Assembly: GCF_022775115.1 (NCBI RefSeq)
Contig: NZ_JALFLA010000032.1
Span: 1-40,271 of the forward strand
Source: Agathobaculum sp.
GTDB taxonomy: Bacteria; Bacillota; Clostridia; Oscillospirales; Butyricicoccaceae
Direction of reading: 5' to 3'
Length of the DNA: 40,271 nucleotides
The translations under genes were made by a program, and so were the position numbers. The notes under the pieces are model-generated. The model made no database searches and was not told the origin of the DNA. It saw only the letters and a program-made list of their open reading frames with translations. Positions 16,792-23,786 of this stretch are shown here, one piece after another. The number at the start of each line of letters is the position of its first letter. Positions within the stretch are counted from its first letter, which is position 1.

Positions 16792-17850
16792 TCACCGCGC
16801 TAATCTTTCCATTATTTTTTTTAACAGCATTTTAGGTGAATGTACGGTTTTTAGCATCTGATTTAATCGAATCAATTTGTGGAAATGAATCGGCGAAAAT
16901 ACCCCATCAATTGTTGCTATCCGCCTAGGCTCGATACGAATATTCCAGTTAGCCCACGCCCAGCGCGCCCTCAATACTCCCCTAAATTTATAGCTGTCGA
17001 ACATCTTTATGCGCTGATTTGCATCATCTAAATCCATTAACATTTTTTTGAATGTCAATAGCTTACCTTTTCGATTTCTGTGATTAACTTCTGACAAAAA
17101 GATATTTTCCCATGCATTGAGCAGTTCCTGCTGCTTTTGGTCAAAATCTACATCTAATGTTCTATTCATTGTTTTTGCACAAATTTTCCCATGCTCTTTC
17201 TTCAACAGCATCATTTTTTTATCAGAAATATTATTGCCATAGCTATATTCACCAAGTACCTCAGGTATATTTGACAAATATGTCACACTGATAGCCCTAC
17301 TCCAAAGTTCAAAATCTTCCGCCTCGTATTCTGAATCATAGAACAAATCGTTTTTCAGTAATACGCTCTTGCGCATCATAATCGTCGAGTGACACATTTC
17401 ACATGAAAACATTAAACTAATCGCCAATGTTTCATGATCTCTTGGTGTTTTATGTATCCAACATCCCGTGCTGCTAACATGTTTCTGCCACGTACCACAT
17501 ATGCCAACTGATGGATTTTTTTGTAAAAAATCTATTTGTTTTTTAAATCTTTTTGGATATGCGATATCATCCGCATCAATTCGTGCAATTAGCTGTCCCT
17601 TGGCTACACGAATTCCATGATTCAGCGTCTTTGCCAAGCCAAGTTGCTCAGTATTTTGAAGTAATTTAATACGTCTATCGGACTCCGAAAATGCAGAGGC
17701 AATCTCTGCTGAGCCATCATCTGATCCAAACTCATTCAAAATCAGTAATTCCCAGTCTGTAAATGTCTGATTTTGAATGCTCATAATTGCATTTTTTAAA
17801 GTTTTTCCACCATTATACACAGGCAGCAAGACTGATATATACGGAGACAT
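16792..17850 (-). CDS. GT2 family glycosyltransferase
   Basis: A 352-residue protein beginning MSPYISVLLPVYNGG, followed by the EFGSDDGS segment, LGLAKTLNHG and the metal-binding RIDADD motif. These mark a GT-A-fold inverting glycosyltransferase. The ATG at 17850 starts the conserved GT2 core and lies 14 bases after the gmhA stop. An in-frame TTG at 17898 would add 16 residues overlapping gmhA and is less likely. The C-terminal 130 residues are basic and helical, without clear membrane segments. The donor and acceptor cannot be read from sequence. It is the first of the AT-richer genes after the heptose block. Confidence 0.88.
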   Translation of the reverse strand: MSPYISVLLPVYNGGKTLKNAIMSIQNQTFTDWELLILNEFGSDDGSAEIASAFSESDRRIKLLQNTEQLGLAKTLNHGIRVAKGQLIARIDADDIAYPKRFKKQIDFLQKNPSVGICGTWQKHVSSTGCWIHKTPRDHETLAISLMFSCEMCHSTIMMRKSVLLKNDLFYDSEYEAEDFELWSRAISVTYLSNIPEVLGEYSYGNNISDKKMMLLKKEHGKICAKTMNRTLDVDFDQKQQELLNAWENIFLSEVNHRNRKGKLLTFKKMLMDLDDANQRIKMFDSYKFRGVLRARWAWANWNIRIEPRRIATIDGVFSPIHFHKLIRLNQMLKTVHSPKMLLKKIMERLAR

Positions 17851-17864
17851 TTCTAATACCCGTC

Positions 17865-18458
17865 TTATGCTTTCAATGCTAAATGACTCATCCCGCAAAG
17901 ATGCTTATAAAACATGCTCATCATCAGGTGATCGAAAATCATATGCACGTCCTCGGTGACCTGCATACTGTTCACCGGTGCGTGCAGCGAGATATCGCAC
18001 AACTGTTTGAGCTTGCCACCGTCATAACCGGTGATACCGATGATTTGGTTGCCGCAGGACTTGGCATACTCTACCGCATTGATGATATTCCGAGAATTGC
18101 CGCTGCCCGAAATCGCAATGACCAGATCACCCGGCTCAATGCGGTCGGTCAGCTGATAGCGGAAAACCTCCTCAAAGCCGATGTCGTTAGCCACCGCCAT
18201 CAGCGTCGCTACATTGTCGTTCAAGCAGCGGAAGCGAAACTTGGTTTTGAGCGGCTCAGAAACGCCCTTGTTAAAGTCATTTTCAAAATGAGAAGCCGTG
18301 GACGAGCTTCCACCATTGCCGAATATGTACACCCATTTGCGATTATAGTACGCTTCAAGCAGCAGATTAAGCGCCGCGTCGATCGCGTTGATATCCAGCT
18401 TTTGCAGCGTTTCAATCTCACACGCGAGATAATCTTTGATATCCTGCTTAAAATCCAT
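17865..18458 (-). CDS. gmhA: Sedoheptulose-7-phosphate isomerase (phosphoheptose isomerase)
   Basis: A 197-residue SIS-domain enzyme converting sedoheptulose 7-phosphate to D-glycero-D-manno-heptose 7-phosphate, the first step of NDP-heptose synthesis. The substrate loop NGGSSSTASHFENDF (His57) and the SGSGNSRN motif are present, as is the C-terminal TEDVHMIFDH segment whose histidines and acids hold zinc in GmhA. The length is typical. It is 4 bases from the HddC-GmhB fusion upstream and belongs with hddA (20712-21698). The GC-rich base composition contrasts with the next gene downstream. Confidence 0.93.
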   Translation of the reverse strand: MDFKQDIKDYLACEIETLQKLDINAIDAALNLLLEAYYNRKWVYIFGNGGSSSTASHFENDFNKGVSEPLKTKFRFRCLNDNVATLMAVANDIGFEEVFRYQLTDRIEPGDLVIAISGSGNSRNIINAVEYAKSCGNQIIGITGYDGGKLKQLCDISLHAPVNSMQVTEDVHMIFDHLMMSMFYKHLCGMSHLALKA

Positions 18459-18462
18459 GATG

Positions 18463-19764
18463 TCATCCTCCTATGATTTTCTTGACGGCTTCCAGCAGAT
18501 CCGCACAGACCATATCGGGAACGTCGTTATATTTTTCGTCTGTGCCGGCATCCCCTGTCAGCACCAGCGCAGTATGTGTGCCCGCGTTTTTGCCGGTGCG
18601 GATATCCACAGTCGTATCGCCAACCATCCAGCTTTGAGACAAGTCAATATGCAGACGCGCCGCGCAGTCTTCGATCATACCAATATCCGGCTTGCGACAA
18701 TGGCAGGATATCTTATACTGTGGGTTCTCCTCCGGATACCCCTTGTCAGGATGATGCGGGCAGAAACAAACCTCATCCAAAAATACACCCTCGCGCCCAA
18801 GGAGCGTTTTCATCTTGTTGTGAATACGCTCGACGTCTGTGATACCGCACATCCCCCGCGCCACAACCGGCTGATTGGTGATGACGATTGCCAGATAGCC
18901 CGATGCGTTGATTCTTCGGATGGCCTCTGCTGCGCAGCCCTCCAGCTCAAACTGCTCCTCCTTGGCGATCAGACCGTTCTTTTTGTTGATCGTACCATCA
19001 CGATCCAGAAAAATCGCCCTTTGCGGCCGTCTCAGGTTACGCGCCGCGATATACCCGCTCGCCAGCTCCCGCTCTGCGACTTTTATCCGCTCGACTGTGC
19101 CGACATCCTTGATATACTCGGGCGAGCGGTACGCATACACTGCTTGCCCGCTCTGTATCATGCCCGAAAGCAAATCCTTTTCCAAATCAGTTTTGACCGG
19201 CTCAGAAACATGTCCACAAACCGCGGCATCGAACAGATACAGCCCTGCATTGACGCAATTGTCATACCAGTAATTCCGGCTATTGTTTTTGGAGTCAAAC
19301 GCAAGGATCTTGTCCTCCTCATCCATAACGACCAAATCCGAATCAAACGGATGGGTGTTCGGATGCACGAAAAGCGTCGCCTTTGCCTTTTTCTCTGCAT
19401 GAAAACGCATCATGCGCGCAAGATCAACGTCAAACAAAACATCACCAAACACCAGCAGGAACGTCTCCCCCGCCAGCATCGGTCGGAGATAGTAGAACGC
19501 TCCCGCCGTTCCAAGCGGCGAAGTTTCCTCAATATAGCGGATGCGCAGCCCCATGGCTCTACCATCGCCGAAGAAATCCTGTATTTTATGACCCAGATGC
19601 CCGATAATCATCACGATATCCGTGATGCCGTTGACTTTTAGCTGCTCGACCTGCCACGCGAGGATCGGCTTGCCGCACACTGGTGTCATAGGCTTGGGTA
19701 TCTCATCCTTGGTCAGTGCCAAAAGACGAGTGCCCTTTCCGCCTGCCATAATCACCGCCTGCAT
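18463..19764 (-). CDS. Bifunctional heptose-1-phosphate guanylyltransferase / heptose-1,7-bisphosphate phosphatase
   Basis: A 433-residue fusion. Residues 1-235 are a sugar nucleotidyltransferase (MQAVIMAGGKGTRL, PKPMTPVCGKPIL, FGDVL) of the HddC kind. Residues 247-433 are a HAD phosphatase of the GmhB kind, with the nucleophile motif FLDRDGT (D254, D256). It also has the GmhB zinc-loop residues, CFCPHHPD followed by CHCRKPD, then MVGDTTVDI. Together they would remove the C7 phosphate of the heptose bisphosphate and activate the 1-phosphate with GTP. With gmhA immediately downstream and hddA two genes upstream, all four activities of the GDP-D-glycero-alpha-D-manno-heptose pathway are in the operon. 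GDP rather than another nucleotide is inferred from context. Confidence 0.9.
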   Translation of the reverse strand: MQAVIMAGGKGTRLLALTKDEIPKPMTPVCGKPILAWQVEQLKVNGITDIVMIIGHLGHKIQDFFGDGRAMGLRIRYIEETSPLGTAGAFYYLRPMLAGETFLLVFGDVLFDVDLARMMRFHAEKKAKATLFVHPNTHPFDSDLVVMDEEDKILAFDSKNNSRNYWYDNCVNAGLYLFDAAVCGHVSEPVKTDLEKDLLSGMIQSGQAVYAYRSPEYIKDVGTVERIKVAERELASGYIAARNLRRPQRAIFLDRDGTINKKNGLIAKEEQFELEGCAAEAIRRINASGYLAIVITNQPVVARGMCGITDVERIHNKMKTLLGREGVFLDEVCFCPHHPDKGYPEENPQYKISCHCRKPDIGMIEDCAARLHIDLSQSWMVGDTTVDIRTGKNAGTHTALVLTGDAGTDEKYNDVPDMVCADLLEAVKKIIGG

Positions 19765-19765
19765 G

Positions 19766-20698
19766 TCAAATTACCTGCTCGACGGTGTGCGCAACCGCCT
19801 CATCCGAGGTATAGGCAGCCGACCAGCCTGCTTGGTGAATTTTACGCAAGTCATAGGCAAATACCGGCACGTCGCCCTTCCAGCCTCCGCGTCCGCCGGT
19901 ATATGAAAACGGAATGCCGGACAAGCCCATCTTTTCGCAGACGATTTCGGCAATCCGGGTGACCGAGGTCTGCGTTTCCACGCCGATGTTATAAAGCGTA
20001 ACGCCCTGCGGCACATCCTTGCACTGCATGATGCCGTTTACCAAATCATGCACATGCATATAGGGCTTGGATTGCATTCCATCGCCCAAAATGCGCAGAT
20101 GAGAGGGGTCATCCTTCAGCCTCTTGACAAAATCAAAGATCACGCCGTGCGTCAGCCGCGGACCGATCACATTCGGAAAGCGGAAGATCAGCACGCTCAG
20201 GTCGTTCATGTAGCTGAAGGCCGAAATCAGCGCCTCCGAGCCGAGCTTGGCCGCGCCGTAATATGAGATCGGCTCAAGCGGTGTGGTATCCTCCGCAACC
20301 TCACTTCCCATTTTTTCGCCGTATACCGCCGAGGTCGACGCAAAAAACAACTTTTTGACCTGATGCCGCCGCATACATTCGAGCAGCCGAAAGGTCGTTG
20401 TATAGGTGTTGCGGTATTCGATCGAGGGATCGCTTGCACTGGCCTGAATATCGGAGTTGGCCGCCAGATGGAACACATATTCCACCTTTTCCCTCGCAAA
20501 TATATCGTCCAATGTGTCCGGCTCGCAGATATCCTGCTCGTAAAAGGTAAACCGCGGCTCATTTGCCAAGTGCGCAATATTCTGTTTTGTCCCAATGAAA
20601 AAGTTGTCCACGCAGACGACCTCATGGCCCTCCTGCAGCAGTGCATCCATCAGATGACTGCCGATGAAGCCCGCTCCTCCTGCCACTAACACTTTCAT
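19766..20698 (-). CDS. NAD-dependent sugar epimerase/dehydratase (extended SDR)
   Basis: A 310-residue extended SDR with [10 protein letters not shown] at residues 7-16, the Asp-containing VDNFF second strand, STSAVYGE and the catalytic YxxxK pair (Y147, K151 in YYGAAK). It resembles UDP-glucose 4-epimerase-like enzymes. It sits inside the heptose sub-cluster between hddA and the HddC-GmhB gene with 1- and 13-base gaps. It could therefore modify GDP-heptose, or supply UDP-galactose for Glf. Sequence alone does not separate these. The length is normal for the family and no key residue is missing. Confidence 0.85.
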   Translation of the reverse strand: MKVLVAGGAGFIGSHLMDALLQEGHEVVCVDNFFIGTKQNIAHLANEPRFTFYEQDICEPDTLDDIFAREKVEYVFHLAANSDIQASASDPSIEYRNTYTTTFRLLECMRRHQVKKLFFASTSAVYGEKMGSEVAEDTTPLEPISYYGAAKLGSEALISAFSYMNDLSVLIFRFPNVIGPRLTHGVIFDFVKRLKDDPSHLRILGDGMQSKPYMHVHDLVNGIMQCKDVPQGVTLYNIGVETQTSVTRIAEIVCEKMGLSGIPFSYTGGRGGWKGDVPVFAYDLRKIHQAGWSAAYTSDEAVAHTVEQVI

Positions 20699-20711
20699 AT
20701 TCTCGCTCTCC

Positions 20712-21698
20712 TTATCCCCAGTACTTGTCCCCTATGTAAACGACCGACGCACCATCCCGCTCAAACGAAAAATCAAAGCGGCGCAAGCCAAGCGCGATGC
20801 GCAGCTGCTCCTGCTTTTCCGGCGCACAGAAAAACAGCAAAAAGCCGCCGCCGCCCGCCCCGAGCAGCTTACCGCCCAACGCACCGTTTTTCATCGCGGT
20901 CTCATAGGCTTGGTCGATCTCCGGATTGGAGATACCGGAGGCCAGCGTGCGCTTGAGTTGCCAGCCATCGTTGAGCAGCACGCCAAAGGAAGACAAGTCG
21001 TTTTGCTCGAGCGCCACCTTCATCTCCTCAGCCAGCCTGCACATCTGTTTAAGATTTTCAATCTTTGCCGCGTCATCAATATTCTTTTTCTGCTCCTTCA
21101 GAATGCTGTTTGCCGAACGTGTGCTGCCTGTGTAGTACATCACCAGATGTCGTTCAAGTTCTTTGTATGTACCCGGCTGCATAACGATCGGCTCGACCGA
21201 AACCGAGCCGTCCTGATTAAAGCGGATAAAATTCAGCCCGCCAAACGCAGCCGCGTATTGATCCTGCTTGCCGATCGGGCTTCCCAGCTTTTCAATCTCT
21301 ACCTGACAAGCCTGTTCCGCCAGTCTTCCCTTGGACATAAACTTACCCTGATAGCAGGCGATCGTGTTCAGCAGCCCGACCGTGAAAGTACTTGACGAGC
21401 CCAGCCCTGTGCCGCCCGGCACATCTGCCGTAGAACTGATCTCCACACCGCTGACGCCATATGCATTGAGCACACAGTTGAAGATACGGTGCTTGATCTG
21501 CGCGATATCGGTTACCAATTCGTTTTCAGAATACTTGAGCAGCGTGGAGCGCGCATCAAAATAAGGGTGGATGGACAGATAGCAATATTTGTTGATGGAG
21601 GTGCTCAGCACACAGCCGCCGTACTTCTCATAGAACTTTGCCATATCGCTCCCGCCGCCAGCAAAACTGACGCGAAAGGGCGTTTTTGTAATAATCAC
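20712..21698 (-). CDS. hddA: D-glycero-alpha-D-manno-heptose-7-phosphate 1-kinase
   Basis: A 328-residue GHMP-family kinase. It starts MIITKTPFRVSFAGGGSD, characteristic of HddA. The ATP-binding glycine-serine loop PGGTGLGSSSTFTVGLLN lies near residues 92-109 and the C-terminal GGKLLGAGGGGFLLFF motif is present. HddA phosphorylates heptose 7-phosphate at C1 to give the alpha-1,7-bisphosphate, the branch that leads to GDP-heptose rather than ADP-heptose. Its presence is the main reason to assign the GDP pathway here. The gene is 13 bases upstream of the SDR. Confidence 0.92.
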   Translation of the reverse strand: MIITKTPFRVSFAGGGSDMAKFYEKYGGCVLSTSINKYCYLSIHPYFDARSTLLKYSENELVTDIAQIKHRIFNCVLNAYGVSGVEISSTADVPGGTGLGSSSTFTVGLLNTIACYQGKFMSKGRLAEQACQVEIEKLGSPIGKQDQYAAAFGGLNFIRFNQDGSVSVEPIVMQPGTYKELERHLVMYYTGSTRSANSILKEQKKNIDDAAKIENLKQMCRLAEEMKVALEQNDLSSFGVLLNDGWQLKRTLASGISNPEIDQAYETAMKNGALGGKLLGAGGGGFLLFFCAPEKQEQLRIALGLRRFDFSFERDGASVVYIGDKYWG

Positions 21699-21738
21699 AC
21701 CGAATCCTCCTCGATCTATGACCCCTAAAACCCACTGA

Positions 21739-22725
21739 TTACCGACGGATGACTTTGCGTTTCACCCTTTTTGCGAGCAGCAAAACGGAAGCGCCGATCG
21801 GTAAACCAAAAATGCACATCAAACGATAAAAGACCTTTGTAATGATATACCGCGCCGGCTGTAAGACCGCTTTCCACCGCCGGAACGCATCGAGCGCAGC
21901 CGAGCGCTCCTGCTGCCCGACCTCGCCAATCAGCGCGATGTTCAGCAGATATTCAAAACGAAATTGCTCCTGTAGCAATGCCGCATATGGAAATCCCTCG
22001 TGTTTGTCCAGCAAAGCGATGCTGCTTTCGATAACAGCGGTTACATCCTGCACCCGCTTCAGACTTACCACATTCATCAGCGAGTTAGCTCGTCCCATGC
22101 GGTAAATATAGTACGGCTTGTGCCAGAATACGATACGCGGCCGCTCGATGAACACCCTTGTCGTATAGTCAATGTCTTCGCTTGTCCTGTTTTCCAAAAA
22201 GCAAATATGGTTCTTCTCCAAAAAAGAGCGGCGATACACATAGCGCCACACATTCCAGAAGCATTTTTTCTCTCTGAGTACCGCGGGCAGCGCAGACAAA
22301 CCGGCATCCATCGGCGTATCGTCTACCTGGCATACGGCTCTCCTTTCCCCAGAGGGAAATAACTGCACATAGTCGGACATATATACGTCCGCCTGAGCGG
22401 GCTCGCTGCGGATATGCTCCATCAGCATCGCCAAGCTTGCCGTATCAACCATATCATCGCTGTCGATATAGAGCAGGAACGCCCCGCTGCTGCTTTGTAC
22501 GCCGCAGTTGCGGGCGTTTGACAGCCCTGTGCCGCCTTGCAGCACGACGGATGCGGCCTGATTCTGATGCGCATAGTTATATACTATCTCATTACTCCGG
22601 TCGGTCGAAGCACCGATTACAAATACCAGTTCGCAGTCCTCGCCGAGCAGCGGCAGCAGACTGTCAACGCACTTTCCCAAGCAGTGCTCCACATTGTATA
22701 CTGGAACAATGATCGAAAATAACAC
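21739..22725 (-). CDS. GT2 family glycosyltransferase
   Basis: A 328-residue protein with the GT2 start FSIIVPVYNVE, the GLSNARNCG segment and the DSDD metal motif at residues 88-91. The usual DDGS nucleotide-binding segment reads VIGASTDRS, so an aspartate that is common in the family is missing; activity may still be normal. The C-terminus is basic with one hydrophobic stretch (residues about 293-315) and may bind the membrane. It is the second gene of the operon, just after the recombinase-like protein, and could start or extend the repeat unit. Donor unknown. Confidence 0.87.
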   Translation of the reverse strand: MLFSIIVPVYNVEHCLGKCVDSLLPLLGEDCELVFVIGASTDRSNEIVYNYAHQNQAASVVLQGGTGLSNARNCGVQSSSGAFLLYIDSDDMVDTASLAMLMEHIRSEPAQADVYMSDYVQLFPSGERRAVCQVDDTPMDAGLSALPAVLREKKCFWNVWRYVYRRSFLEKNHICFLENRTSEDIDYTTRVFIERPRIVFWHKPYYIYRMGRANSLMNVVSLKRVQDVTAVIESSIALLDKHEGFPYAALLQEQFRFEYLLNIALIGEVGQQERSAALDAFRRWKAVLQPARYIITKVFYRLMCIFGLPIGASVLLLAKRVKRKVIRR

Positions 22726-22742
22726 CGTACTTCCATCCTAAC

Positions 22743-23357
22743 TCAATCCTGTGACTGATGCGCTTTTTCCTCTCGCACCCAGTTATGAAATGTGCGGTGC
22801 GTCACGCCCAGTTGCCTTGCCGCCTCCCGCATGGAGATCGCGCCGTGCTCCCATTCCTTTTTCAGCTCATAGAACCGCGGTGCGCGCACCATCGGCCGAC
22901 GGCCAAACTGCACACCTTGCTCCCGCGCGGTTTGAATGCCCTCTTTCTGGCGGCGGGCGCGAAATTCGACCTCTTTGAGCACCGTGATATCATACATCTC
23001 GAGCAGCATTTCATTGATGAGCGCCGCCGTGCGCGCGTCCTCACCAGGAAGCTCCTGCATCGTGACGGGAAGCTCCATAACCTTGGACTTGATACGACTG
23101 TCGCGCAGCCACGCCAGCTCGTCACGCACGCCTTGCTTGCTGTCGCTCAAACTGGTGAGAGATGGAATGACCAGCGTATCTCCCTCGCGCAAGGCAACAC
23201 GCTTGAGCATGCGCAGATGATTGCGGCCTTTTTGCTTGCCGGTGGACAGATCAATGAAAATTTCCGAATCCCGCGCGCCCAACCGAAGAAACGCATCGAC
23301 TTGTTCACTTTGCTTGCCCATCGGCACGCAGGCATAATAGAACGTTTTTCCGTTCAT
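22743..23357 (-). CDS. Serine-recombinase-like DNA-binding protein without catalytic residues (putative operon regulator)
   Basis: A 204-residue protein that aligns along its length with resolvase/invertase serine recombinases: FYYACVPMGKQSEQ at the N-terminus, LREGDTLVIPSL at 57-67, a long E-helix (about 105-140), then a GRRP-like linker and a helix-turn-helix (about 174-196, MREAARQLGVTHRTFHNWV). The catalytic serine of the YARVS motif is proline (P12), the neighbouring arginine is cysteine (C10), and the DRLGR arginines are replaced (TSLSD, 68-72). It should bind DNA without cutting it. It is the first gene of the glycan operon, and two palindromic repeats lie upstream. The ATG at 23357 follows AAGGGGAGA; a GTG at 23384 is less likely. 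Confidence 0.85.
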   Translation of the reverse strand: MNGKTFYYACVPMGKQSEQVDAFLRLGARDSEIFIDLSTGKQKGRNHLRMLKRVALREGDTLVIPSLTSLSDSKQGVRDELAWLRDSRIKSKVMELPVTMQELPGEDARTAALINEMLLEMYDITVLKEVEFRARRQKEGIQTAREQGVQFGRRPMVRAPRFYELKKEWEHGAISMREAARQLGVTHRTFHNWVREEKAHQSQD

Positions 23358-23415
23358 GCTCTGTCTCCCCTTTGCTCCACGCACGACAATTCATGCCGCG
23401 TCTTGACGGAATTTG

Positions 23416-23448
23416 AAAAGTATACTTTTGCAAACTTCAGCGCTCTTT
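23416..23448. repeat. Promoter-proximal copy of a 33-bp palindrome-containing direct repeat
   Basis: It begins with the perfect 14-bp palindrome AAAAGTATACTTTT (23416-23429) and continues with GCAAACTTCAGCGCTCTTT. It matches the copy at 23531-23563 with one mismatch in 33 bases. This copy lies between the predicted promoter and the first gene, where a bound protein would block transcription. Probable operator of the recombinase-like protein or another regulator. Confidence 0.8.
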
Positions 23449-23462
23449 TTGACATTTTTTTA

Positions 23463-23491
23463 AGGATATCACATAATCCAAACTTTTTCAA
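23463..23491 (-). promoter_or_regulatory. Predicted promoter of the glycan operon
   Basis: On the minus strand a -35 box TTGAAA (23491-23486) and a -10 box TATCCT (23468-23463) are separated by 17 bases, pointing at the recombinase-like gene about 100 bases downstream. It sits between the two copies of the 33-bp repeat. Nothing coding was seen in 23358-23786, which holds this promoter, the two repeats and the terminator of the kbaZ operon; 23564-23704 shows no clear feature. Confidence 0.5.
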
Positions 23492-23530
23492 GTCATAAAT
23501 GGCTTTTTATCTATCCCTATGAGGCTTTGC

Positions 23531-23563
23531 AAAAGTATACTTTTACAAACTTCAGCGCTCTTT
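23531..23563. repeat. Upstream copy of the 33-bp palindrome-containing direct repeat
   Basis: It carries AAAAGTATACTTTT at 23531-23544, followed by ACAAACTTCAGCGCTCTTT. With its flanks it forms a nearly perfect 24-bp palindrome (TTTGC, core, ACAAA). It lies about 40 bases upstream of the -35 box and 115 bases from the other copy, close to 11 turns of B-DNA, so proteins bound at both sites would face the same side. Confidence 0.8.
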
Positions 23564-23704
23564 GATTGAGCCTTATTTATAGGAAAAGGTCGCGCAAATG
23601 CAGCCGTTGATCCCAAAAGCCGTGGTAAAGCCTCGTCTATCTATGGGAAAAACTGCAATCCGCGCGCTGGGAATCCGTGCTCCACACATACAAAAACCAC
23701 AAAA

Positions 23705-23740
23705 CAGGGCTTAGGGATTCGTCAGAAACCCTAAGCCCTG
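23705..23740 (-). terminator. Rho-independent terminator of the nagA-kbaZ operon
   Basis: A perfect 12-bp stem, CAGGGCTTAGGG (23705-23716) pairing with CCCTAAGCCCTG (23729-23740) around a 12-base loop. On the minus strand it is followed by TTTTGTGGTTTTT. It lies 47 bases beyond the kbaZ stop codon and insulates that operon from the glycan operon promoter. Confidence 0.88.
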
Positions 23741-23786
23741 CCGGTTTGCCGCGCCGTGACGCAGACGGTATTTGCCCATCAGAAAT

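Noticed and set aside
18436-19641. A 401-codon plus-strand open frame
   Set aside because: It is the shadow of the HddC-GmhB fusion gene, whose two domains and motifs are intact.
22743-23563. A mobile element or invertible switch (recombinase-like gene next to repeats)
   Set aside because: The recombinase has lost its catalytic residues and the 33-bp copies are direct, not inverted, with a promoter between them. No terminal repeats, cargo or target duplication were seen. A regulator-operator pair explains it better.
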